Positions 1-9,586 of a DNA stretch of 64,000 bases are shown here, in pieces. The stretch comes from Strobilurus pachycystidiatus. Taxonomy: Eukaryota; Basidiomycota; Agaricomycetes; Agaricales; Physalacriaceae. The number at the start of each line of letters is the position of its first letter. Position 1 is the first letter of the stretch. Location of the stretch: NCBI GenBank assembly GCA_019915135.1, contig JAHLMK010000016.1, positions 1-64,000 of the forward strand, in the 5' to 3' direction. Made by a program: the position numbers and the translations under genes. The notes below the pieces were generated by a model. It saw nothing but the letters and a program-made list of their open reading frames with translations, was not told the DNA's origin and made no database searches.

Positions 1-93
1 AACCCTAACCCTAACCCCTAACCCTAACCCCCTAACCCTAACCCCTAACCCTAACCCCCTAACCCCTAACCCTAACCCTAACCCCCTAACCCT
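1..93. repeat. Terminal telomeric repeat tract (C-rich strand)
   Basis: Irregular units CCCTAA, CCCCTAA and CCCCCTAA run from base 1 to about 93 and stop abruptly at coding sequence. The C-rich strand reads 5' to 3' into the window, so this is the left end of a chromosome or scaffold. Variation in the number of Cs matches G-rich TTAGGG/TTAGGGG telomeres. The tract is short, so the assembly probably does not reach the true end. Confidence 0.95.
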
Positions 94-777
94 ACGTACA
101 TCGGTGAGCTCTCCCGGCTGGCCACGCTGAGTAGCAAGATCGACCACTACTCGGACGCAGTTAAGAGCCTAGCAGCCCTATACTGTAAGCGCGGCTACCC
201 GTATGAACTGGTACAGAAATGGACTCGAGAGAATTTCGCAGTACGATGGCAGAAACGGCTTGAGGAGTCTCATAAACCCTCTGACGCCGAGCACGATGCC
301 GTACTTGTCCTCAAGTCTGAGTATAATACCGCTTGGAATTACTTTTCCGCAAAAGAACTAGGAGACACCGTCCTAGGATATTGGCGCGACTATCTGTCGC
401 ACGCCGAATCCGGCACGCTCGGCCGAGCCGGATTCCCCTTAACGTCGAGTGATGACGTCGACCTCCGGGCCACACCGAAAAGTCTCCGGACGAAGTTGGT
501 GGGGCACGACGGACCGGCGCTCGTCCCCGATATCAGAAAAATAAATATCCTAAGCAGTCGAGTTATTGTTAGTCGCAAACGCACTAAGAATCTATTTGAC
601 CTAACCAGTCTTTGGAAAAAGACGGTGATCTCAACGCTCGAGGGCGACATAGTCAACTCGATCACTAATGACGTCGAGATGAACGAGCCGGAAGATCGGC
701 CTCGTTCTCCCACCGGACCGCAACCCGGTGATCTCGAATACATTTATCGAGACGTCCTTGCTGGGCGACAGATGTAA
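94..777 (+). pseudogene. C-terminal part of a Penelope-like reverse transcriptase, 5'-truncated by the telomere
   Basis: Frame 1 is open from base 94 to the TAA at 775-777 (227 codons), with no start of its own. The start reads YIGELSRLATLSSKIDHY, followed by a helix with the RGYP motif (CKRGYPYELVQKW), then VLKSEYNTAWN, and near the end KNLFDLTSLWKKTVI. The RGYP helix and the N-L-FDLTSLWK tail resemble the thumb and C-terminal region of basidiomycete Penelope-like RTs. The catalytic palm (YADD-type) would lie upstream and is lost. The fragment cannot be active itself but dates the last capping event. Family assignment is from memory of motifs, not from a search. Confidence 0.7.
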
Positions 778-912
778 ACGCAGGAGACATGCTGCTTCGG
801 CTAGTCTTTTAATTCGGACCAGGCCTTAATGTCATAACGATAGCTAAACCAATGTGGGAGTTTCCCCGCACTGGCCAATTAGTGGCATATCCGTCCATAA
901 ACGTTCATCCGT

Positions 913-1452
913 CAAGTCCCTTAAAGCGTACTAGTTAACATACCCAGTCGGTAAGTATTTATGGTTAAGTCCCTGTCCCAGACATACTAACCGTTTCGAA
1001 CCAGGAACTAAATCCCCCTAACCCAAACCCTAACCGTAAGTACCCTCCTTAATCGGAGGCGTTTACCTGTACTCATCGCTCACGTTAGCTAACCCGCTAA
1101 CCCCTAACCGGACCGCCTAACCGCTCCGGACCTAACCGGACCCTCTAACCGGTCAGGACCTAGTCACGTGACCACATGTGATTAAGAACGTCATGTGCTA
1201 TCACATGACACGATGAGTAAACGATTTTTCACATGTTAAATCACATGCTATAGGTGTAATCACAAGGCGGCAGCCGTCCAATAGCATTAGTCCCTCCAGG
1301 ACTCAGGTAAATACGCTAACTGATGTATAGTATCACATGTCGATGCTAAGCAGGATCTGAAGAGCTTAAAAGCGAAAGGATCCCGGTGAGTTGCCCCCCA
1401 ACTCCCACCTTATCCTGCTGTGCCCTTCTCTCCGTGTATTCAGTGCTCGTCC
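913..1452 (+). repeat. Retroelement 3' UTR, copy 1
   Basis: These roughly 540 bp recur nearly unchanged at 1485-2024, an exact offset of 572 bp. The unit holds a telomere-like stretch (CCCCCTAACCC and CCCTAACC near 1013-1035), then a degenerate array of CTAACC/CCTAACCGG words at about 1089-1155, then a cluster of CACATG/CACGTG E-box-like words at about 1165-1255, and the hammerhead at 1349-1419. It ends in CAGTGCTCGTCC, after which telomeric repeats start. Confidence 0.9.
1349..1419 (+). ncRNA. Hammerhead ribozyme candidate (type I), retroelement copy 1
   Basis: Every conserved core element is present in order. Stem I 5' strand AGCAGGAU (1349-1356) is followed by CUGAAGA (1357-1363, matching CUGANGA). 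Stem II GCUUAAAAGC (1364-1373) opens with the required G10.1-C11.1 pair. GAAA (1374-1377) follows. Stem III closes as A-G-G (1377-1379) with C-C-U (1408-1410) and contains an inner AGUUG/CAACU hairpin. U16.1 is 1410 and H17 is U1411. Stem I 3' strand AUCCUGCU (1412-1419) is an 8-bp perfect partner. Predicted cleavage is after 1411 (CUU triplet). Hammerheads are known in Penelope-like elements, which supports both the ribozyme call and the element call. Activity is not shown. Confidence 0.85.
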
Positions 1453-1484
1453 ACCCCTAACCCTAACCCTACGTAACCCTAACC
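1453..1484. repeat. Telomeric junction between two tandem retroelement units
   Basis: ACCCCTAACCCTAACCCT, ACGT, then AACCCTAACCC separate the end of unit 1 from the start of unit 2. This is the expected trace of one element being added onto telomeric repeats that capped an earlier one. The ACGT interruption may mark a join between element-borne and telomerase-made repeats. Confidence 0.88.
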
Positions 1485-2024
1485 CAAGTCCCTTAAAGCG
1501 TACTAGTTAACATACCCAGTCGGTAAGTATTTATGGTTAAGTCCCTGTCCCAGACATACTAACCGTTTCGAACCAGGAACTAAATCCCCCTAACCCAAAC
1601 CCTAACCGTAAGTACCCTCCTTAATCGGAGGCGTTTACCTGTACTCATCGCTCACGTTAGCTAACCCGCTAACCCCTAACCGGACCGCCTAACCGCTCCG
1701 GACCTAACCGGACCCTCTAACCGGTCAGGACCTAGTCACGTGACCACATGTGATTAAGAACGTCATGTGCTATCACATGACACGATGAGTAAACGATTTT
1801 TCACATGTTAAATCACATGCTATAGGTGTAATCACAAGGCGGCAGCCGTCCAATAGCATTAGTCCCTCCAGGACTCAGGTAAATACGCTAACTGATGTAT
1901 AGTATCACATGTCGATGCTAAGCAGGATCTGAAGAGCTTAAAAGCGAAAGGATCCCGGTGAGTTGCCCCCCAACTCCCACCTTATCCTGCTGTGCCCTTC
2001 TCTCCGTGTATTCAGTGCTCGTCC
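1485..2024 (+). mobile_element. Inner unit: 5'-truncated retroelement, 3' UTR only (copy 2)
   Basis: The sequence from CAAGTCCCTTAAAGCG to CAGTGCTCGTCC matches 913-1452 base for base wherever I compared it. The truncation starts inside the 3' UTR, so no coding sequence remains. Near-identity of the two units suggests both attachments are recent, or that gene conversion keeps them alike. The orientation equals that of the outer unit (head to tail). Confidence 0.88.
1921..1991 (+). ncRNA. Hammerhead ribozyme candidate, retroelement copy 2
   Basis: Same sequence as the copy-1 ribozyme: stem I AGCAGGAU at 1921-1928 pairs with AUCCUGCU at 1984-1991. The CUGAAGA core, stem II and GAAA are intact, with predicted cleavage after U1983. 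Confidence 0.85.
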
Positions 2025-2040
2025 CCCCCTAACCCTACCC
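2025..2040. repeat. Telomeric remnant at the internal border of the retroelement array
   Basis: CCCCTAACCCTACCCC closes the second unit and joins ordinary subtelomeric sequence at about 2041. It marks an older chromosome end onto which the inner unit was added. Confidence 0.8.
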
Positions 2041-2167
2041 CAATGAACGATGAAAAGAGAGAATCGCTACCCCTTCGCCTAGTCCTCTTTGCTGTTGTTG
2101 TGGCATCCATGTTTGTTCGCCCAGACCTATGCGACTACAAGTACGAGACAAAATGACGAGAAATATA

Positions 2168-2578
2168 CTATCCAACAGTCCCACGGAAGTTCTTTAAATC
2201 ATCAATACGGTCCTTTAGAGTAGCTTCCTGCCTCCCAGTCAATTCCTTCACCTCCGCCATCAATACCATCTCACGCTCCTTGAGCTCAGATATTCTTTCC
2301 TGAAGGTCAGCCTCCCTCTTTTCCGCCGCAGCCTCCCTCTTTTCCGCCGCAGCCTCCAACTCGGCCTCCCGCTTCTCAGCTGCAGCCTTCAACTCGGCTT
2401 CCCGCTTCTCAGCCGCAGCCTTGAGGTCCTCCATTGCGGACTTCGAGTCGCTCTCCCTCTTTTCCGACGCGGCCAGGAGGAGAGTCTCTCGCTTTCCCGC
2501 CTCTTGGAGTCGAGTTTGTAAAATTGCGATCTCCATTCGAAGCATAGCAGTACCTGGTAAGGGAAAATGAATAGACAT
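2168..2578 (-). CDS. Coiled-coil protein with AAAEKREAEL repeats
   Basis: The frame from the ATG at 2578 gives 136 residues. After about 15 residues it is almost wholly charged helix. Four near-copies of a unit like LKAAAEKREAE follow each other (bases about 2300-2425), flanked by LQERISELKEREMVLMAEVKEL. The heptad pattern predicts a long coiled coil. No other domain is visible. A longer upstream exon is possible, because an open frame continues at 2587-2860 on the same strand, but no convincing intron joins them. It could be a fragment of a larger coiled-coil protein. Function unknown. Confidence 0.45.
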   Translation of the reverse strand: MSIHFPLPGTAMLRMEIAILQTRLQEAGKRETLLLAASEKRESDSKSAMEDLKAAAEKREAELKAAAEKREAELEAAAEKREAAAEKREADLQERISELKEREMVLMAEVKELTGRQEATLKDRIDDLKNFRGTVG

Positions 2579-3718
2579 CGAAAATATCAAGGATATCGCT
2601 TATCTGGCGTGGACGTTCGGACACCGTCAAAAGAAGGTGGATCAGAACCATACTCGTAAGCGACAGGTCCTCCCTGGCCTCCAGACCGGGTGATATCAGG
2701 TGAAGAACTCTCCTCTGTTCCGGCATCCAGATTAGCTACGAAGAAAAGCCACGAGAGGCAAGCGACTGACCCGTCGAAATCGAAGAACGGCGCCCACGAC
2801 TTGCCGGTGAAGAGGGACGGCTCATAACTGACGGATGCATGAATCATGAATGAATGCGATAGGGAAGGAACCAGAAGCCTACGGGCTAGAAAACGGGCTG
2901 GTCGTCTGAGTGGAGGAGGGAAGAGAGAAAGAGAAAACGCACGTTTGATTATCGATGTAGTCTGGGCCCAGGTAAAATCATTGCGTAATGTCTCGCCGAA
3001 GTTTAGAGAAAAGGGTGGCCTCGTGAGCTCCGAATCAGTCGAGTTGTTCTTGACAGAGGCCAATGGCGATCGAGAGGCATTGGAACGCCGTTTGCGAGAG
3101 TGTTCCGTGTGAAATAGGTGAGGGGCTCGACGCTTGAGAGCCTCGTTATGAGCTTTGCGTTGCTGGTGAACGGGGATCATGACAGAGTCAGACAAACGTG
3201 CAACGACAGGGATGTCAGCACGTGTTCAGGTTCCGACGGATGGTTGCCGAGATTGTGCCGAAGACTGGCACCTACTCATCCCGAAAAGCTACATTCCTCT
3301 CGCGTTCGCCCATGCTGCTCGAGGCGGTCTGTTGTCGAACTGACCATATTTGCGGTCAGCTTCAGTCTGGGCCAGTGTCTTGAACGCTTGGCAAGCAATG
3401 TCCGACTCGAGCAAGCTCGTTCTGAAAAGGGCCGGGGATATCTCCCAGAGGTCGGGAGCCCATCCAACAACTTTAAATATTCGGGCGTCCTATTTCCACA
3501 GCGTACTGGAGCTCACAAACCTTCTCTCGCATCTCAATGCGCTCGAAACTCTTCAACTTTGAATGGACAGCCCACCCGAAACGGTCACATGTGCGGTCTG
3601 CGCCCTCTTGACACCGACCGGATCGCTGCCCGTCATTCCTCGACCTGGGCATTATGACTGAAGTAGAGCCTCATATCTCGACTGAGGAAATTGTCTCTGG
3701 GGGTCTCATATCGGCGAT

Positions 3719-4463
3719 ATGACTTTCAACTCGCTTGCGGTCATGCTCTGTGCAAGAACGACGCCAGAAGTTCCTCCAATCACCAGGGCCGCCAGATACG
3801 AGGTACCGGTAACCTACTCCCCACATGACCCTCGCCTTGCAGGCACTGCGAAACAACCATGCTTTACTGAACAACAAACGGCCGCACGCTGCCATTCACA
3901 ATCCTCCCCTAGAACTCCGTGCAGAGCAGGAGCTCGCCGCTGTCTCTAGTTTCCTCGCCAGTCTTCCTCAAAATGTCATTCCTCCTTATGTCGATCCCGC
4001 CCGTCCCATCGAGCCCGAGCTCGTCGTCGACTTTGATACCCGTAGCTCCCGGGCCGCTGATGAAGTCAATAAAATGGTGGAGGACGTGTGGAATCGCAAC
4101 CCCGTGTTCATGTATTCCAAGGTATATCTCTGTCATCGCGTCTCTTGGCCATCTATCTAATCTGCATGCCAGATGTATTCTCCTGTCTCTCGCGAAGTGA
4201 AAGCAATGCTTTCAGAGTTGCGTCTGGATCCTGCACCAACCATCATAGATGTGGATCTACGAGATGATGCTGAGGTCTTATCAGCTCTGCTTCGCAGACT
4301 CTTAGAGCCAGCGGACGACTTCCCCTTTCTGATCGTCGGTGGACAGTACGTAGGGTCGATGGACACTATCCGTTCTCTACATCAGAGTGGACAGCTGCGA
4401 GACATGATCAAGGCCGCGGGTGCCGTGATCGATGGCACAAAAAAGAAACACAAGAGGAAGTGA
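3719..4463 (+). CDS. Glutaredoxin-like protein lacking both active-site cysteines
   Basis: An intron at 4122-4172 (GTATAT...CTAAT...CCAG) joins NRNPVFMYSK to MYSPVSREVKAML. The result is a glutaredoxin fold: beta strand, the active-site position, then IIDVDLRDDAEVL, FPFLIVGGQYVGSMDTI (the conserved cis-Pro/GG region), and RSLHQSGQLRDMI. The dithiol motif C-P-Y-C is replaced by S-P-V-S, so thiol-disulfide exchange should be lost. The C-terminus is basic (KKKHKRK). The 5' end is uncertain. One model has exon 1 at 3719-3802 and a very short 40-nt intron to 3843. The alternative starts at the ATG at 3825. Fungal Grx6/7-type proteins have an N-terminal membrane segment, and none is obvious here. 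Fold call is firm; function is not. Confidence 0.72.
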
Positions 4464-6139
4464 ACACTTCTTTGAGCGTCTCTTTCACGTTTCTTACGCC
4501 ATCCACGCCACACGCTTTCCATCTCCTCTGTAATCATACACCCATCGTGTACATCTTTTCTAGGTATATGTGGTCTTGAATCAAACATGTACAAAGGCTT
4601 AGACTGTACGTGTATCTAATTCTTGATGGATAGTCCCTCATAAACCTTTGACAAATTTTCAGTGCACAATGCTGATCTTTGTCCCACGTTGGACCGTCGG
4701 CCCGATTATGTCCCGATAGAGGTTTATCGAGCGCGGGTAAAACCGCAGCGCCGCTGTATAAGTCCCGCGACTCCCGCCTACAGTGGCGTTACTGCATTTC
4801 CTCTGAGACTTCTGTGGGTCGTAGAGAGAACTATTGAAGACTCACTCACTCCGGACTGTACGGCGTGCGCTAAGGGCGGCAAGCCAACGTTTCATTTCCA
4901 GTTCAAGACCTGCTGAGAATATGGCACTCTTTCTCGGTTCTTGGTAGATTTTGGCTTGCGTAGCAGGATATGAGAGACGCAACATGAGCTGTCAAGCAGT
5001 GTTATTCATCGTATTCGTGCGAGTTGCGATTGAAGCTCCCGAGAGTCGCCTCAGCACCCTGACGATATTAGCACGTAGACAGCACCGTACCTACGTTTGA
5101 GACATACACGATTGCTCTTAGAGCTGCTGTAGTGCCCGAAAATCTTCCGATGCTACACCACTCCTTCTTCGACATCCGGGGATTTCCGTAGCTCGTTCTG
5201 TTGCCTGTATGATCGTAAATGAAGATGGCTGAGTAGCCTAAAGATCGAATCGCATTGATTTTGGAAGCACGAAACTGTCGTTGATTGACCTCCTTGCATG
5301 GCGTATTCGTTTGGCTCTTGCTCTCCTTCTGCCTGCCGGACGCCGTTACAAATCAAAGGTTCTACTGTATTCAATGTTAAGGTCTTCATGAGCGTACAGA
5401 GTTTCTTGAACCTCCGAGGATAAGAAAGATGTGGCAGGAGTACGGCTGACAGTGCCGCGCGGCGTTAGAATATATGTAAATGAGATGGGGAAAGCCTTCT
5501 GATACTTTTGGGCGAGTCTGCTGATGGAGTTGACAGGATTTTGTAAAAGGCTATAGCGACTGCCAACATGCTGTTGTCGGTGCGAGGGATAGTCCGGACA
5601 GATTTAGGGATGTCCAGTAAGTACGTAGACGCGCCAGACTTACGACAAGTACTACCTCGGCCTTTCGGAGACAAGAGCGGAGAAAGAAAGCATATCAGAC
5701 GCTTTCAAACAAGCCGTTAGTGAGCATGAATCAATAGACTAAATGAAATGAGGTGTTTCAGCGCCTAATGAACAACACTCCGCGACAGTCAGACCTTTAT
5801 GACATTAACACAGGGCGGGGCAACTAAGCGTCGTTCGAGATAGGTAGAATGAATCGCAAAGGGCTGGTAGTACCCAGGACGTCGGACATACAAGAAAAGC
5901 TGCTAGACCTCGCCGAAGATACAGGCTTTAGCAAGATGTACCAGACAGGCCACTTCAAGTCCTACAGTTTGAATGTACGCGGTGAAGACAGGCCAGTGTC
6001 ATTGAGAGACAAGTAGCTCTGTAAAGGTGCCGGTCCGCGTACATATGAGCATAGTATCTCATGATGTGGCGGTGGGAAGACCAGGCAATTTATGTCATAG
6101 GTACGAGGCTACTCAACTGGTGCTCCCGATCCGCTCAAA
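4464..6139. other. No recognisable gene
   Basis: Only short unsupported frames occur. I see no intron-linked coding signal, repeat or RNA gene I can defend. Confidence 0.5.
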
Positions 6140-8000
6140 AAGCCACCTTCTGCTCGTCCTCGGCGCGCACGGACTCGGCGATGGCGCTGGCGGCGGTGCT
6201 GACGGTGTGCAGGCTCAGCGCGGGGTCGATGTCAGGGTAGCCAGAGCTCGAATTGTCGTCGTCGTTGTACGCGGGCTGTGGTCTTTAAGGCTGGTTATTC
6301 GAAGGTTTGGTTGGACGAGGGGAAGAGCCATTAGGACGCGCGAAGGAGAATGGGGAAGGCGGATGGCGAGCGTTGGGCGAGGATGGGTTGGGAGTAAGAC
6401 ATCCGGGGCCTCCGTGTCAGGAGTATGGATTCGGTTCGTGTGAGTGATTATCTATTGGTGGCTGTCGGGTGTGCTGTGCGCCGGCGCTGTCGTGTATTGA
6501 GTCCTGAAGGCGGACAGTGTGTAGGAATAGGGACGTTCGTGATGCGCTGACGTGGGAGACACAGACAGCGACGGGTGGTGATGATCATGGACGTGGAGGC
6601 AAATTGAAGGCGGATAGATGATTGTCGGTCGTCGGCTGCGGGATGCGATGTCAGTTCGTGTCGCTCTGATGTGCTTCGCTCCAACGTCTCTATGTATGTT
6701 CCTGCAAGCCACTGTTCGTCTCCGTCGCAACACGTGTCGTGCTGAGTGCGTGTCGTCCATAGCGGGCGCTGGGTTGCGGGCGCGGGCGCGGGCGAGTTGA
6801 GTCCCGTTGGTGAGTGGACTTGGGAGGATTGATTCAGCTACCCCAGATGCTGCTCGCCCGATGCGGCTGCCCCTTCCGTTGATGGAAACAGAAGTGGTCA
6901 CTCACTCTCAACGCTCATCGGACGTCGATTCGTACCGTCTCGGGGCATTCCCGGTATCCAGGCACAGCTAGGAGCAAGGTCAGTAAGATCTCAAGGATGT
7001 GGCGCAGATTCTGACGTACCGATGAGTATAGAAGGCCATGGCGACGGCGGTCAATTGGGCGCATTGTCTCGCCACGCCGTGAGGGAGAACTGGTTTTGAG
7101 GCAGTTGCGGAGGGCCGTATAGATATGGTGGCTGACTCGGCGGCGGCGGCCCGGTGCTTTGCGTGTTCGAGGACGGCGTATCGGGTTCAACGGAAGCGTG
7201 GTGAATCTTCCGAGGCTCATAGCCCTTGTATTCGTCAGGAGGATTCCACTTAGAAAGATGTCTCAGTCTCGATGAGAACGGAGAGGAGAGATAATTACCC
7301 CTGGTTGGAATGGGGGCATCGTGGCGATGGGCGGGACTGGATCTTCCATCAACTCGTCTGTTGGGTTTTCCTCTTGTTGTGAGATGGTGGCGGTGGGCCC
7401 TCTTGTTGTTGTTGCTGATGTTGGATGTGGTGTTGCTGCTGATGCTGCCCCTGCTCCTGCGCCGTTGGAGGAGGCTGATCCCCAACACCATGCTGGATGA
7501 ACATGATGACTTCCTTCCGTACGCCGGATTTCAACGATCCCTGTACCATGTTCCACAGCGCCTTGAGACGCCCACTGCCTGCCAGTTCCAGACATTGGGT
7601 CCGCTCCCCAGATCACTGTCGTTTTGACTGAGTCTGGCGGGAAGCTCGTCTGCCAGCGTCCTGGGAAGCGAGCGTAGTATGGCAAGATCGATGCTGGCGT
7701 ACTTGCGTCCCTCGGGCGATGTCGCAGTGACGCGTGTTTGGCTCGTACAGACGTACTCGCAGCCAATGATAAAGAACGGTTGTTCGAGGTCGTAGAATTT
7801 GATAGGACCAGACGAGATCCGACCGCGATTGACCAAAGGTGTCGTACATGTTGGACGAGCGATGCCGGTGAAAACATGGGGCTGAGGATCCCAGTACAAG
7901 AAACGAAATTCGAGGATGGGTCGCGTAGCGTTGGAGGCAGTGAGACAGAAGTAAATGGGGGAATTGGGGGAATTGGGGAGCCAAAAAGTGCGCAACACAG
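6140..8000 (-). pseudogene. Degraded gene with a zinc-ribbon-like, transposon-associated domain (DUF6729-like)
   Basis: On the minus strand a conserved-looking stretch (7560-7870) reads CTTPLVNRGRISSG, FYDLEQPFFIIGCEYVC, then ILRSLPRTLADELPARL and GSGPNVWNWQAVGVSR. The next residues, LWNMVQGSLKSGVRKEVIMF, continue only after a one-base frame change near 7560 (a G seems lost from AGGGCG). A Gln/His-rich tract (about 7400-7460) follows. The C-terminal end at 6140-6275 reads AYNDDDNSSSGYPDIDPAL to EDEQKVAF and stops. Upstream of it the same frame holds a TGA and a TAA, consistent with C-to-T changes. The domain name is from memory of basidiomycete transposon-linked proteins and is tentative. The breaks are seen directly. 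Confidence 0.5.
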
Positions 8001-8080
8001 AGTAGAGTGAGGGTAGTGTCTGGTTGGCCGAGTGAGTTAACGTGCGTCTTGAAAGCGTCCTCGAAGGTCCCTACCGGCAA

Positions 8081-9460
8081 GGTGGCGGTCGGGACGGACA
8101 GCAGAGCAACGAGTGTGGACGGGACTGAAGGCTGTGGGCGGGGAAACGAACGGTAGAGATTGTGATGGCGCTGGATAGAGGTGAGGTGCCGTCATCGAGA
8201 CGCAGATATGGGTACGCTGTCATGCCCTAGAGGCAATAATTGCAGGATTGGGACGAGGGCGGTGCGAATGCAAATGCGGCGCTCGTGGAGGGTGCGCGGG
8301 CGTTGTATCGACGAGTAAGAGGCTAGACATGGGGCATTAGACAGATTGAGATAGGTATAACCAGAATCGGTGCAGATTGATGACCCACCTGCGCGTGGGC
8401 TCGCCAGCAGGCAATCGGCACAAGTTCCACCAGCCGCCAACCCGCGGGTGTGACGGCGCCATCGAACGAACAGGTTAACGGCACTGTTGTGTATCGAGCT
8501 GCGTGTCGACTGGGGCTTATGCAGGTGCGCAACCATACGGCGCTTTCGTCATAGAGCGGCATCGTCCCATAGAGCTGAGCAGGACAGCTATCGCACCAAC
8601 GAGAAGGAGAGTCGACCGCGAAGAGACCTCGTCGTGGTCCGTGGTCAAAGGACCAGAGTACGGCGTAACCGCTTGATGGCTGCCCGGCAGATGCCGGACT
8701 CGACGTTCTCAAGATAAGTAAGTCCCTTCAAGACAGAAGAACGGCCAGACCACGCCAGAGTGTCAGACTGACGCAATAAGAGCACTCAAACAGTGATTTG
8801 TGGGGCAGCAGGGGGCAAGGCAGAGCTGGACATCGGACTGGCTGAACAGCTTACCGGGGTTTTAGCGTTTCCTCACGCTTCCATGGCGTAGATGTTTGTC
8901 TCTGGTTAAACTTGAGAACTACGCTACCAGTCCTTGCCCTTGTTGACTATCTCGTTCAAAGAGACTATGTTTACACGCTCAAACAACGTTCAGAAAGGCG
9001 AAAGATGGTGATGGCGGGACTACCCCGGGTGAGCGGACCTGGCCCCGCGGCACCGATCATCACAACCAGTCTACCCCCACATAACTCGGGAACGCCGACA
9101 GATATGGACAAACCGCGAACGCAGGTTTGTAGACAGGGGCCTAATGAACACATTGGCGTGGAAGAAAAAAGAAGGAATTCCGGGTGGATGAAGTTATTTG
9201 CACAAAGGTGCCCATCAAAAGTGATAATGGTCCATTATCGATCGGGTATAAAACTAAAAAGGCGACTGGTGACATTAAGTTGAGCTGAGAGCTTTACTCG
9301 CCTCCGGACCGACTGCTATAGCGTACTAATTATCTTTCTTTGCCTTCTTACAGTGTTATAGAGTGAGGGTACGTTATGCACGACGGGGGCATCGAGCGTG
9401 GGTCGACTCTATGGCGGATCTGTCTGAAGATGAGCAGGTAGATTAAGGATACTGCACTTA
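8081..9460. other. No supported gene
   Basis: Minus-strand frames at 8192-8712 may be further 5' remnants of the pseudogene to the left, but no continuous model emerges. A 123-codon plus-strand frame at 8912-9283 has no recognisable feature. Confidence 0.4.
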
Positions 9461-9527
9461 TCTGTACTCTACGCTGCGTCCGGCGATCCTTTGGGTCCGT
9501 GCCGTGTATTTATTGATTGATTGATTG
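9461..9527 (+). repeat. 67-bp dispersed repeat ending in (GATT)n, copy 1
   Basis: TCTGTACTCTACGCTGCGTC runs through to TATTTATTGATTGATTGATTG and recurs at 26074-26140 with three differences. The 3' simple-repeat tail resembles the end of a non-LTR retroelement or SINE. It lies 60 bp upstream of a gene start. Confidence 0.75.
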
Positions 9528-9550
9528 CATTGTTTACTCTGGTCCAAACA

Positions 9551-9559
9551 TATATAAGG
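9551..9559 (+). promoter_or_regulatory. TATA box of the 9587 gene
   Basis: TATATAAGG lies 28 bp upstream of the ATG at 9587. If transcription starts about 30 bp downstream of the box, the 5' leader would be almost absent, so translation could also use a downstream ATG. Confidence 0.45.
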
Positions 9560-9586
9560 AGGGCCCTCCAGAGGTGTCTCCCCCTC

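Larger units (their letters stand above)
94..1452 (+). mobile_element. Outer unit of a telomere-attached Penelope-like (Coprina-type, endonuclease-lacking) retroelement, 5'-truncated
   Basis: The unit starts inside a reverse-transcriptase ORF directly at the telomeric tract. It continues through the stop codon at 775-777 and a 3' UTR, and ends at about 1452 where CCCTAA repeats begin again. The sense strand points inward from the telomere. This is expected if the RNA 3' end, carrying telomere-complementary repeats, primes on the chromosome's 3' overhang. Endonuclease-lacking Penelope-like elements (Athena in rotifers, Coprina in basidiomycetes) are known to sit at telomeres this way. No GIY-YIG domain is visible, but the 5' part is missing, so that absence is not decisive. 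The family is inferred from the protein tail, the arrangement and the hammerhead motif. Confidence 0.82.

Noticed and set aside
1320..1335. ACTGATGTATAG read as a second hammerhead core
   Set aside because: CUGAUGU lacks the required A9 and no GAAA or stems follow at the right distance. The CUGAAGA 33 bases later fits fully.
2587..3195. 202-codon minus-strand frame upstream of the coiled-coil ORF
   Set aside because: It has low-complexity basic sequence, no motif, and overlaps several equally long frames on both strands.
7263..7877. 204-codon minus-strand frame overlapping the zinc-family remnant
   Set aside because: The conserved residues lie in the neighbouring frame. This one is a shadow.
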